Below, in pieces: positions 11,726-21,546 of a stretch of 64,000 nucleotides of DNA. Location of the stretch: the NCBI GenBank assembly GCA_016802295.1, contig JAESIW010000115.1, positions 2,037,995-2,101,994 on the forward strand, in the 5' to 3' direction. The position numbers and the translations under genes are program-made. The notes under the pieces were generated by a model. That model saw nothing but the letters and a program-made list of their open reading frames with translations. It had not been told where the DNA came from and did no database searches. Each line of letters begins with the position of its first letter. Position 1 is the stretch's first letter. The stretch is from Brachionus rotundiformis. Lineage: Eukaryota > Rotifera > Eurotatoria > Ploima > Brachionidae.

Positions 11726-12723
11726 TTAGGTATCATTCTGATGATAAAAAGAATGTTTTCCAATTTTTCTTTTCTTTTCTTTTCTTTTACTCTTGTTTCA
11801 AGTTCGAGTTCATAAAATATCAAACTTTTTGTAACCTTTAAATTGCTCAATTATTTGAATTCTCTTAAGGTTGTGACTGAATTTTTCGATATTTGACCGT
11901 TACGCTAAAGATTATACAGAGCTTTAAAAAAAATAGTTAAAAATTTTTGATTTTTAAATTTCAAAATTACAATAGAATAAAATACCCTTCGTGTAGCGTT
12001 TTAGTCTATTTGGACTAGGCCTTGATCAACTTGACTAAAACACTCATCCATTTGGTCAAAGCATTGATTTATTTGATTTTAACTTTGCAAGATTTGATTA
12101 TGCAATGTTGGAATATTTTGAAATTCTTGACCAACTTGGCTTATATTGACTATTTGCGGTGTTAAATTTCTTAATATTTCAAATGAATGAATTGATTGAT
12201 TAATAAAATTTTCCATTGTTTCATTATTCATTTTTAAAAACAAGTTTGTATGTATCCTTTGGTCGATCCAAAAAAATCTAATCATATTTTAAAAAGGTAA
12301 ATTATTAAAATTGAATTAATAAATCCAAAAAGAAAAATTTAAGTTTTTCGGAACAGATAATTATTATATTTCTGATCAATTTGTCAGATTAATTCAGTCA
12401 ATGACAAAAAAAAATAAATTAACTGAATCGGTTTATAATGTTCAATGCTTATTTGGATATTTTAGCTAACTTTTATTAATAAAGGTCTTGTAAGCCTTTT
12501 ATAAAAGCTCTTATGAATAACAGTTTTTTGATTTTTTTTTCGTAAAGCTTCAATCATTATCCATAACTGAAAAGAAGAAAGCCTGATAGATAATTGAGCA
12601 ATTTTCAGGTTACAAAAAGTTTGAGATTTTATGAACTCGAACTTGAAACAAGAGTAAAAGAAAAGAAAAGAAAAGAAAAGAAAAATTGGAAAACATTCTT
12701 TTTATCATTAGAATGATATCTAA
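11726..12723 (-). mobile_element. Terminal-inverted-repeat element, copy 1
   Basis: About 1.0 kb bounded by inverted copies of TATCATTCTRATGATAAA, next to TTAG at the left end and its reverse at the right. The terminal repeats extend inward through a CTTTT/AAAAG pentamer tract (11768-11789 and 12656-12684) and a motif containing ACTCTTGTTTCAAGTTCGAG, so each is over 120 bp. The only frame is the 68-codon one at 12285-12079. No transposase, so a non-autonomous DNA element or fold-back element is likely. A matching copy lies in the opposite arm. Confidence 0.75.
12079..12285 (-). CDS. Small helical protein of the inverted-repeat element
   Basis: ATG frame of 68 residues beginning MIRFFWIDQRIHTN, identical in sequence to the frame at 20939-21145. 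Just past the stop the same strand carries codons reading QCFDQMDECFSQVDQGLVQID, suggesting a once longer protein. A related copy at 21546 reads RFDRMDERFNQIDQGLVQID, a heptad-like amphipathic pattern. Function unknown. Conservation between the arms reflects recent duplication and is not evidence of function. Confidence 0.4.
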   Translation of the reverse strand: MIRFFWIDQRIHTNLFLKMNNETMENFINQSIHSFEILRNLTPQIVNISQVGQEFQNIPTLHNQILQS

Positions 12724-13514
12724 TTTTTTTAAAAGAATTGAAATTAAATAAAATAACTGTATATTCATTATTTAATTTATTGTATTATTTAACAAATTTT
12801 ACTAAAACTAAATTCTTTTCTTGGAAAAATAATACCTTTCTGGATTTAAAAACTCTCCGAATGTGTAGAATTAGAGGCGACATAGTTCAATTCTTCTTAG
12901 TCTAAAAAGGAATTGAACTTTTTTATCACTCCAATTTTGACTACCATTAATTTGTTGCGACTTTAACTGAGTTTCTACTAACAACCAAATACGAGTTGGG
13001 CCACGATCATCCCATTTCTAATCATTAGGAAAATAAACTATTCAATGCACTATTTGAAGGAAGCAAATTAGAAAAGAAGGATATTCAAATCCAAAATTGA
13101 ATATGTAAAAAATTAGTTATTTATGTACAGAAAGTAACTTAGAAAACTATTGATGATAAAATAAATGTAGGAATCTAGTATATAAAATTAAAAAGAATAC
13201 ACAAAATCTTATCTGATCTTAATAAAAAAAATAATCTTGTTTTGCTATATTTTTGTTAATAAAATTAGTTTGATATATATGGTAAAAATTCAGAAAATTT
13301 AATTTTAAAAAGTTTGTGAATGATCATGATCATAAATAATATATTAAATTTTCATGAAGTCAAATTGAATTGATTTGAATAAAAATTATCAGTTTTGAAT
13401 TAATTTTTAATAATTATATTTGATTTATATTATAATTATAAAAAGATAAAAAATGAATAAAAGACTAGACTAAAAATTCAAAAATGATAATTAAAAAAAG
13501 ATAAAGAAAAATGT

Positions 13515-13832
13515 TCATCTTCTTTTGTAATAAGTTGGATATCCATAACCATAGCCGTATCCTGGATAACCGTAACCATAAGTACCATATCCTATACCGT
13601 AGTCATACAGACCATATCCATAGCTAGGATAGCCATAGCCATAGCCGTAATCATAGAGTCCGTATCCTGTACCGTATCCAAATGCACCTTGAAGATTTCC
13701 AGATCCTGATTGCAAGTTGTTTGCTTCTGATTTACCAGCACTCGATTGAAGTTTTTCACCAAGTGAAGAACTCATCACCATAACACAAGCTGAGCAAATA
13801 ACCAAAAAAGCCAAAGTTAATCTTGAATTCAT
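13515..13832 (-). CDS. Secreted Gly/Tyr-rich peptide, subfamily A copy 1
   Basis: Intronless gene for 105 residues. A signal peptide (MNSRLTLAFLVICSACVMVM) is followed by a Ser/Gln/Asn-rich linker to about residue 50. A low-complexity domain of GYG, YDYG and YPSYGYG units then runs to the C-terminal YYKRR. The mature part is almost only Gly, Tyr, Pro, Asp and Ser, with no Cys. Similar composition is seen in nematode caenacin-type antimicrobial peptides, eggshell and cuticle proteins, so function stays open. The gene lies inside the left arm of the large inverted repeat. A conserved TATAAG sits about 90 bp upstream of the ATG. Differs from other copies by an extra GY unit and GIGYG. Confidence 0.85.
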   Translation of the reverse strand: MNSRLTLAFLVICSACVMVMSSSLGEKLQSSAGKSEANNLQSGSGNLQGAFGYGTGYGLYDYGYGYGYPSYGYGLYDYGIGYGTYGYGYPGYGYGYGYPTYYKRR

Positions 13833-14797
13833 TTTAAAAGTCGAATGTTTTGAATATTCTTTAAAAATTGTTATTGAATTAATTACTTTGAATGGTTAGA
13901 TTGAATACATTTTTTGGTTACTTATAAGCAATTTTTTGGTTCATTTTTATTTTTAAATATTGTCCCATATTTTATTTTTATTTAGAAAAATAAATCTTAT
14001 TCATTTCATTACAAAATCAATGTCAATTATATTTGAATTTTAAATAATTTATATTCAATAATATAAAGTAAATGGTGTCATTTTTGTGTCAAATCGGAGC
14101 CGTCATTCAAAAAGATACTAATTGTTTTGTGATCAAGAGATCAATGTTGAAATTCACAACATTTAAGCATCCAATTTTTAATAACATTAATCTAATATCT
14201 CAGGTTTTGTAAAAAAATTTAAAAAATATAATTTAAATTTAAATATTTCAGTGTTTTAATTTTTTAAATAATCATATAAACAATTAATTTTTAATTTATT
14301 TTATTTAAATAAATGGAGTGTTAATCGGTCTTTATGACATGGGAACTAGCCTGTTGATTTACCTTGAAATTAAGAAAAAAAAATTTGAAATTGAAATGAT
14401 TTTTTTATAATTCTTTTTAGTTACCGAAAAATAAAAAAAGAGAAAGTATATTAAATGTATTATTAAGAATAAAAAATATTTTATTTCTTAAAAACTTTAA
14501 AATCCTTAATCAAAGAATCATTTTTGATCTATAAGAAACGAAATTTATTAATTCAACCATAATTGAAGTCAAAAAAAAATGAATCATATTTGAATTATTT
14601 ATTTAGTCTCTTAAAAATTAAAAATAATCCTCCAGTAAATGCTAATAAGGAAATTTTTTTAATTTATACATCTACTTATAATGATGAATATAAAGAACGT
14701 GCTCAATTTTGTTTTTATCATTTACTGTATAAAAACAGTCGTCAAAAATAAAATAGCTAAATAAAATTAAATTAAAAACAATTAAGATTAATAAAAA
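13833..14797. other. GY promoter flank, core fragment and AT-rich sequence
   Basis: 13833-13970 is the GY promoter flank. 13970-14125 matches one end of the core between the divergent GY genes at 18.6/19.5 kb, in the same orientation, and ends with GAGCCGTCATTCAAAAA. 14128-14420 shows weak similarity to 62100-62390, including ATCAAGAGATCAATGTT. A 62-codon frame at 14563-14751 starts with a non-ATG codon and overlaps only AT-rich sequence; I do not accept it. Confidence 0.5.
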
Positions 14798-15417
14798 ATG
14801 CCCAAAACGGAATTGTACATTGGCAATTTGAACAAAGATGCAAGACAAGAAGAAATAGAAGACGTATTCAAGCGTTATGGAGCCATAAAACAATGTCAGC
14901 TAAAAAACAAAGGCTTTGGTCCAGTGTTTGCCTTCATTGAATTCGAGGATGAAAGAGACGCTGAAGTTGTTAAATTTTCTAATTAAATTATTCTCAGAAT
15001 AAAGAAAGAAAAGTTAGAATACTTAAATTAAAGGACGCGTTAAATTCTGAAAATGGAAGAGATATGTGCGGTGCTTCGATGGTAGTTCAGTTTGCCAAAG
15101 GAAGAGATGAGAAAAGAGAAAGGAGAGACAGGGACAGAGACAGATTCGGAGGCCGTGGCGGTGGAAGAGGCGGCCGAGGAGGTGGTAGAGATGGAAGGGA
15201 TGGAGGTCGACCTTCAGAGTGCTTCGAGTGCGGTGAAAGAGGTCATTTTGCCAGAGACTGTCGAAATAGACGTGGAGGTGGTGGAGGAAGACGAGACTTC
15301 AGTCGAAGAGATGATAGAGACATGGGTCGAAATAGCTTCAGAGGTGATAGAGGTGATAGATTCAATGGCGGAGGTAGACGAGATAGAAGCAGATCAAGAA
15401 GTCGCAGCCGAGATTAA
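14798..15417 (+). CDS. SR splicing factor paralogue 4 (Gly/Arg-rich)
   Basis: Two exons, 14798-14965 (again 168 nt) and 15034-15417, give 183 residues. The RRM starts MPKTELYIGNLNKDA and has PVFAFIEF. The linker before the knuckle (CFECGERGHFARDC) is RGG-like (GGRGGGRGG), and the protein ends in RSRSRSRSRD. Unlike the other copies, it lacks the second intron and a separate RS exon. The intron 1 donor is GTTGTT, weaker than the GTAAGT-like donor of paralogue 2. The out-of-frame acidic reading at 15092-15433 is a shadow of the RGG codons. Confidence 0.88.
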
Positions 15418-16141
15418 ATATGAATTTTTTTAATTTTTTTGTAAATATATTACAAAAATATTTAATGTTTTAATTTAACATTAAAAATAAATTTTTTGAA
15501 CTTAAACAAAAATGTCTAATTTAGGTAAAATTAAATCCTCTAATTAAAAAATAAAAACTAAATTAAAATTTCTCTTTGAAAAACTCGATAGTTATTTATT
15601 TAGAAAAAAAGTAAATTTTATTAAAAAAATAATTATTGAAGATAATTTTCGGTGGTGATATTTTAATTAGAGAAAATCTTTATTAGAAAAAAAAATTTTA
15701 AACGCTTAAAATTAAAAAAAATGATTATAAGACTTTAACTTTACATAAGAATAGATATTATTGTAAAATCCTCTTTATATAAAAAAATTGAATTCGATTT
15801 AAAACTTAATTTATTTTTCTTATAAAATTGATTTTATCTCATAAAACTATTATCATTCTTTTTGATAAACAATACCTCCAAGAATTATTTTTAAATAAAA
15901 CATCAAATTATAAAATCTACTTTGAAATTAAATAATATATTAATATTTAGGATGTGGCTGGGAGTTACTGTTAAATTGGATTAGATAAAAAGTTAAGTTG
16001 ATTAATACTATTCTGATGAGAACATTTTCAAAAAAATTAATTTTTGAGTTTTATTTAATTAATATAAAAAAAATATATATATATAAAGAGATAAACTAGA
16101 TTGTAAAAGAAAAAAAAAGTAAAATTAGATGAGTAAAATGT
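15418..16141. other. AT-rich intergenic stretch
   Basis: 3' flank of the SR gene and 3' flank of a minus-strand GY gene, converging. No gene or recognisable element apart from short A/T tracts and an ATATAT run near 16072. Confidence 0.55.
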
Positions 16142-16453
16142 TCATCTTCTTTTGTAATAAGTTGGATATCCATAACCAAAGCCGTATCCTGGATAACCGT
16201 AACCATAAGTACCATAGCCTAAACCGTAGTCATACAGACCATATCCATAGCTAGGATAGCCATAGCCGTAATCATAGACTCCGTATCCTGTACCATATCC
16301 AAATGCTCCTTGGAGATTTGCAGATCCTGATTGCAAGTTGTTTGCTTCTGATTTACCAGCACTCGATTGAAGCTTTTCACCAAGTGAAGAACTCATCACC
16401 ATAACACAAGCTGAGCAAATAACCAAAAAAGCCAAAGTTAATCTTGAATTCAT
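16142..16453 (-). CDS. Secreted Gly/Tyr-rich peptide, subfamily A copy 2
   Basis: 103 residues. It is distinguished by GSANLQ in the linker, VYDYG at the start of the repeat, and a single Phe (GYGFGYG) in place of Tyr near the end. Its upstream flank to about 16710 matches the flank of the copy nested in CEP104 (about 32990-33115), then joins a CEP104 exon fragment. This copy therefore came from, or gave rise to, the CEP104-intron locus. Confidence 0.85.
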   Translation of the reverse strand: MNSRLTLAFLVICSACVMVMSSSLGEKLQSSAGKSEANNLQSGSANLQGAFGYGTGYGVYDYGYGYPSYGYGLYDYGLGYGTYGYGYPGYGFGYGYPTYYKRR

Positions 16454-16721
16454 TTTAAAAGTCGAATGTTTTGAATATTCTTTAAAAATTGTTATTGAAT
16501 TAATTACTTTGAATGGTTAAATTGAATACATTTTTTGGCTACTTATAAGCAATTTTTTGGTTCATTTTTATTTTTAAAAATTGTCCTAAATTTTATTTTT
16601 TTAATTTAAACTTACAATTTCTTGAAACAAAATCAATGTCAATTCAATTGTCTAATTTTTTGATAAATTTTATTAGTCAATTATGACTAAAATTTTTCTA
16701 AATTCCTTTTTATTGATTTTT

Positions 16722-17100
16722 TTTAACAAGTGAACTGTTTGCTATCTTATCCAAAGATAAATTTTGTTGTGATCTAATAAAAAACGGACCTAAAGCTCGG
16801 GAACTAAAATCAGTGCATGCTGATGCCAAGGGTCTTTTTTTTTAAAGCTTGTTCTGCATAAAAATAAAAATTTCCTTAATCGTCTCAATGTGTACAACCA
16901 AGTAACCTTCTGGAAATTTTTTTTTTTTTAATTTTACTTAATTTCCCCAGGTTGGTATAATTGCCATAAACAAGATCGGAATTGATTCGGATGAAGAAAT
17001 AAGCCAGGAAATGTTAAAGAACAATGACGCAGATCCAACTGTTCTTGCAGCGATCAAACGAGCTGATTACATCTCACCATTGGACGACTTGGCATTTTCC
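16722..17100 (+). pseudogene. CEP104 fragment (exons 3 and 4), broken
   Basis: 16722-16925 copies CEP104 exon 3 and its borders (31205-31400). 16951-17100 copies most of exon 4 (31434-31583), still reading VLAAIKRADYISPLDDLAF. Exon 3 carries base changes and small indels that break the frame: a stop follows the acceptor directly, and an ATAAAA insertion lies within the KLVLHKN codons. After 17100 the match stops inside exon 4; 17101-17165 is an unrelated, less AT-rich insert. No start or other exons are present. Confidence 0.92.
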
Positions 17101-18039
17101 AAGAAAACTGGACCAGTCACATTCCAGTCGGGCCTAAGACCCTCCGCCTCTCTATCTTGGCTTTTTTTTTAAAAACCGAACAGAGCAGCTATGTTTAAAA
17201 TTTGAATTTTCGTTATTCTTTAAGTTATTTCTAAGAAAGAGATGAGTTAATGGTAAACGCGTATCTTTTTTAAATCACTTGGACTATAAAAGATTTATTT
17301 TATATTTTAAAAAATGATTTAAATTTACCAATTTTTTTATAAATCATATCATTCTAAAAAAGCCTACTTATTTTAAAAAAATTCAGAAAATAATCCTTTT
17401 TCTTTTAATGTTGTAGTGGGCATCCTAAAAATTGCGCGCAATTTTCTACAAAATTAATATATTTAAGCTTTTAAATTAAAAATATGATTCAATTTTATAA
17501 TTTATTAAAATTATTTCACCTTTTAATAATAAAAAGACTTCAAAGCTATGATAAACTCTATTTCCCTAATCCAAGGTTCCTCCCCGAACTCATCTGTCAT
17601 TTTAGTTTTACATTCTCTAATTAATCTAATTTTTTTTATAAATTTTAAAATATGATTTTGAGCATTTGAATTCTTTCAAATATTAAAAAATATGACTGCG
17701 ATATAAGACTTATTTGGCTCTGGGAAATTTGGTTTTGAAAAAGATTTGATGTTTCTGTATTTTATTTTCATATTTATATAAGAAGTTAGTAGTTTTCGAT
17801 TATTTTCTTCATTAGGCTATAACATTAGAACTCATCGTTCTAGATTAACACCAAATAACTTGGAAAAATTAACAATGATAAAATGTAATTTGAAAACATA
17901 AAAGTCAAAGTCGAAACTTGACTTTTGAAGTGCCATGACATATATAAACCTCATAAACCGATCAATACCGAGTATTATATGTTTAGAACACATTGAAATT
18001 TCATCCCATAATATCATACTGCATCTACTTAAAAGTTTT
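17101..18039. other. Unassigned AT-rich sequence
   Basis: Separates the dead CEP104 exons from the next block matching the CEP104 intron. It occupies the place where exon 5 would be expected, and I find no trace of exon 5. The first 65 bases are relatively GC-rich. The minus frame at 17832-18017 has no recognisable features. Confidence 0.5.
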
Positions 18040-18960
18040 AGATGGAACTTAACCTAAAAATTGGAACACTAAAACTAAGAATCTTTAAAAGCTCTTAACT
18101 AAATGTTTATACTTATGATTATAACCATAAAAAGAAAAAACTTGTTTCTATTTCAATCAAAAATTATCCCTTTTAAACTTACAATTTCTTGATATTTTTT
18201 TTACAAAACTAATCGTGTTTATTTTTAAGATACAATCGAAAATTATTATTTTAGGATTTTAGAATTTGGATTTCCAAAATTTGAAGACTAAAAATTATAA
18301 GTATTTATTTGTTCAAAGTAATTAGAGAAATTTCTTTGAAAAAAAGTTAAAATTAAATTTCCAATTGATTATTTTTACAATAAAATACTATTTTTTTTTT
18401 AAAGACTCATTGAATCTTGTTATTCCTTAATCTTGTTGCTTAATTTGAAAAAATTTTTTTGATTCATTAAATCGAAATGATAATCAAATTCCATTTAATT
18501 AATCATTGAAGAACCATTAAATTAAGAAATTAAGAGTTTATTTTTAATTATTCTATAAATTAAAGCAAAATATTTATTTATAATACTAAATTTTTCTAAT
18601 CTATGTGATTAATAATGGATAAAAAAAATTAGATGAGTAAAATGTTCATCTTCTTTTGTAATAAGTTGGATATCCATAACCATAGCCGTATCCTGGATAA
18701 CCGTAACCATAAGTACCATAGCCTACACTGTAGTCATACAGACCATATCCATAGCTAGGATAGCCATAGCCATAGTCATAGAGTCCGTATCCTGTACCGT
18801 ATCCAAATGCACCTTGAAGATTTCCAGATCCTGATTGCAAGTTGTTTGCTTCTGATTTACCAGCACTCGATTGAAGTTTTTCACCAAGTGAAGAACTCAT
18901 CACCATAGCACAAGCTGAGCAAATAACCAAAAAAGCCAAAGTTAATCTTGAATTCATTTT
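18040..18960. repeat. Segmental duplicate of the CEP104 intron 5 block
   Basis: Matches 31960-32880 in the same orientation, including a shared run containing AAATGTTTATACTTATGATT, the AT-rich 3' flank, and the whole GY gene with its TATA region. Scattered indels show it is not brand new. With the exon fragment at 16722, it shows that part of the CEP104 locus was copied here in pieces. Confidence 0.85.
18646..18957 (-). CDS. Secreted Gly/Tyr-rich peptide, subfamily A copy 3
   Basis: 103 residues, encoding the same protein as the divergent copy at 19463. Both share V17A in the signal peptide (SACAMVM) and a Ser in YDYSVGYG, found in no other copy. It forms the left half of a head-to-head pair. 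The 3' flank is of the CEP104-intron type, unlike that of its partner. Confidence 0.86.
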   Translation of the reverse strand: MNSRLTLAFLVICSACAMVMSSSLGEKLQSSAGKSEANNLQSGSGNLQGAFGYGTGYGLYDYGYGYPSYGYGLYDYSVGYGTYGYGYPGYGYGYGYPTYYKRR

Positions 18961-19462
18961 AAAAGTCGAATGTTTTGAATATTCTTTAAAAATTGTTATT
19001 GAATTAATTACTTTGAATGGTTAAATTGAATACATTTTTTGGTTACTTATAAGCAATTTTTTGGTTCATTTTTATTTTTAAAAATTGTCCTAATTTTTAT
19101 TTTTATTTAGAAAAATAAATCTTATCTATTTCATTACAAAATCAATGTCAATTATATTTGAATTTTAAATAATTTATATTCAATAATATAAAGTAAATGC
19201 TGTCACCTTTGTGTCAAATCGAAGCCGTCGTTCAAAAAGGTACTATAATGATAAGATCACCTCTATTATCGTACTAGGATAACAAAGAGAACAATTATTA
19301 TTATTCTATAATAATAAGAATAAAATTTAGGACAATTTTTAAAAATAAAAATGAACCAAAAAATTGCTTATAAGTAACCAAAAAATGTATTCAATCTAAC
19401 CATTCAAAGTAATTAATTCAATAACAATTTTTAAAGAATATTCAAAACATTCGACTTTTAAA
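18958..19462. promoter_or_regulatory. Bidirectional promoter region of GY dyad 1
   Basis: 505 bp between two divergent start codons. The outer ~130 bp on each side are inverted copies of each other, each with TATAAG about 90 bp before its ATG (19051-19046 on minus, 19069... plus-side equivalent at 19369-19374 on plus). The inner ~230 bp (about 19095-19325) is a non-palindromic core containing TGTCACCTTTGTGTCAAATC. The same core lies in opposite orientation in dyad 2. Confidence 0.75.
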
Positions 19463-19774
19463 ATGAATTCAAGATTAACTTTGGCTTTTTTGGTTATTTG
19501 CTCAGCTTGTGCTATGGTGATGAGTTCTTCACTTGGTGAAAAACTTCAATCGAGTGCTGGTAAATCAGAAGCAAACAACTTGCAATCAGGATCTGGAAAT
19601 CTTCAAGGTGCATTTGGATACGGTACAGGATACGGACTCTATGACTATGGCTATGGCTATCCTAGCTATGGATATGGTCTGTATGACTACAGTGTAGGCT
19701 ATGGTACTTATGGTTACGGTTATCCAGGATACGGCTATGGTTATGGATATCCAACTTATTACAAAAGAAGATGA
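19463..19774 (+). CDS. Secreted Gly/Tyr-rich peptide, subfamily A copy 4
   Basis: 103 residues, identical in protein and, as far as I can read, in coding nucleotides to the divergent copy 18646-18957. The 3' flank instead matches copy 1 (13515). The gene therefore pairs a coding region like its dyad partner with a flank like its large-arm partner, as gene conversion across the dyad would produce. Confidence 0.86.
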   Translation: MNSRLTLAFLVICSACAMVMSSSLGEKLQSSAGKSEANNLQSGSGNLQGAFGYGTGYGLYDYGYGYPSYGYGLYDYSVGYGTYGYGYPGYGYGYGYPTYYKRR

Positions 19775-20565
19775 ACATTTTTCTTTATCTTTTTTTAATT
19801 ATCATTTTTGTATTTTTAGTCTAGTCTTTTATTCATTTTTTATCTTTTTATAATTATAATATAAATCAAATATAATTATTAAAAATTAATTCAAAACTGA
19901 TAATTTTTATTCAAATCAATTCAATTTGACTTCATGAAAATTTAATATATTATTTATGATCATGATCATTCACAAACTTTTTAAAATTAAATTTTCTGAA
20001 TTTTTACCATATATATCAAACTAATTTTATTAACAAAAATATAGCAAAACAAGATTATTTTTTTTATTAAGATCAGATAAGATTTTGTGTATTCTTTTTA
20101 ATTTTATGTACTAGATTCCTACATTTATTTTATCATCAATAGTTTTCTAAGTTACTTTCTGTACATAAATAACTAATTTTTTACATATTCAATTTTGGAT
20201 TTGAATATCCTTCTTTTCTAATTTGCTTCCTTCAAATAGTGCATTGAATAGTTTATTTTCCTAATGATTAGAAATGGGATGATCGTGGCCCAACTCGTAT
20301 TTGGTTGTTAGTAAAAACTCAGTTAAAGTCGCAACAAATTAATGGTAGTCAAAATTGGAGTGATAAAAAAGTTCAATTCCTTTTTAGACTAAGAAGAATT
20401 GAACTATGTCGCCTATAATTCTACACATTCGGAGAGTTTTTAAATCCAGAAAGGTATTATTTTTCCAAGAAAAGAATTTAGTTTTAGTAAAATTTGTCAA
20501 ATAATACAATAAATTAAATAATGAATATACAGTTATTATATTTAATTTCAATTCTTTTAAAAAAA

Positions 20566-21492
20566 TTAGATATCATTCTAATGATAAAAAGAATGTTTTC
20601 CAATTTTTCTTTTCTTTTCTTTTCTTTTCTTTTACTCTTGTTTCAAGTTCGAGTTAATAAAATCTCAAACTTTTTGTAACCTGAAAATTGCTCAATTATC
20701 TATCAGGCTTTCTTCTTTTCAGTTATGGATAATGATTGAAGCTTTACGAAAAAAAAATCAAAATACTGTTATTCATAAGAGCTTTTATAAAAGGCTTACA
20801 AGACCTTTATTAATAAAAGTTAGCTAAAATATCCAAATAAGCATTGAACATTATAAACCGATTCAGCTAATTTTATTTTTTTTCCATTTTTCTTTTTGGA
20901 TTTATTAATTCAATTTTAATAATTTACCTTTTTAAAATATGATTAGATTTTTTTGGATCGACCAAAGGATACATACAAACTTGTTTTTAAAAATGAATAA
21001 TGAAACAATGGAAAATTTTATTAATCAATCAATTCATTCATTTGAAATATTAAGAAATTTAACACCGCAAATAGTCAATATAAGCCAAGTTGGTCAAGAA
21101 TTTCAAAATATTCCAACATTGCATAATCAAATCTTGCAAAGTTAAAATCAAATAAATCAATGCTTTGACCAAATGGATGAGTGTTTTAGTCAAGTTGATC
21201 AAGGCCTAGTCCAAATAGACTAAAACGCTACACGAAGGGTATTTTATTCTATTGTAATTTTGAAATTTAAAAATCAAAAATTTTTAACTATTTTTTTTAA
21301 AGCTCTGTATAATCTTTAGCGTAACGGTCAAATATCGAAAAATTCAGTCACAACCTTAAGAGAATTCAAATAATTGAGCAATTTAAATGTTACAAAAAGT
21401 TTGAGATTTTATGAACTCGAACTTGAAACAAGAGTAAAAGAAAAGAAAAGAAAAATTGAAAACATTCTTTTTATTATCAGAATGATACCTAA
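20566..21492 (+). mobile_element. Terminal-inverted-repeat element, copy 2
   Basis: 927 bp, the counterpart of copy 1 in the opposite arm, bounded by TATCATTCTAATGATAAA at the left and an inverted equivalent at the right. The right pentamer tract is shorter than in copy 1. Because the whole arm was duplicated, this copy need not have transposed independently. Confidence 0.75.
20939..21145 (+). CDS. Small helical protein of the inverted-repeat element (copy 2)
   Basis: 68 residues identical to the frame at 12285-12079. The region after the stop again continues with QCFDQMDECF-like codons to 21222. Likely element-encoded; whether it is expressed is unknown. Confidence 0.4.
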   Translation: MIRFFWIDQRIHTNLFLKMNNETMENFINQSIHSFEILRNLTPQIVNISQVGQEFQNIPTLHNQILQS

Positions 21493-21546
21493 TTTTATTT
21501 ATAAGATTTGAAACTAAATTTAATATGGTCTAACCCAACATAACGA

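Larger units (their letters stand above)
11676..13970 (+). repeat. Left arm of a large inverted repeat
   Basis: This arm reads as the reverse complement of 19326-21546. Both arms carry, from outside in, the motif CCAACATAACGA (or its reverse), a terminal-inverted-repeat element with a 68-codon frame, about 0.8 kb of matching AT-rich sequence with no gene (12726-13514 here), and one GY gene. The outer boundary is sharp; the inner one is placed where the promoter flanks stop matching, so it is approximate. Coding differences (105 versus 103 codons in the GY genes) show the arms are not identical. Confidence 0.85.
19326..21546 (-). repeat. Right arm of the large inverted repeat
   Basis: Reverse complement of 11676-13970. 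It has the same order of parts: GY gene, about 0.8 kb of AT-rich sequence with no gene (19775-20565), the terminal-inverted-repeat element, then TAACCCAACATAACGA at the outer edge. Small differences in the pentamer tract length, GY repeat number and point changes separate the arms. The spacer between arms is about 5.4 kb. Confidence 0.85.

Noticed and set aside
14672..14893. Minus-strand frame overlapping the start of SR paralogue 4
   Set aside because: It overlaps the RRM exon antisense and the AT-rich leader, and its hydrophobicity comes from poly-T codons.
15092..15433. Acidic frame rich in Glu and Val over SR paralogue 4
   Set aside because: Out-of-frame reading of the RGG/RS codons.
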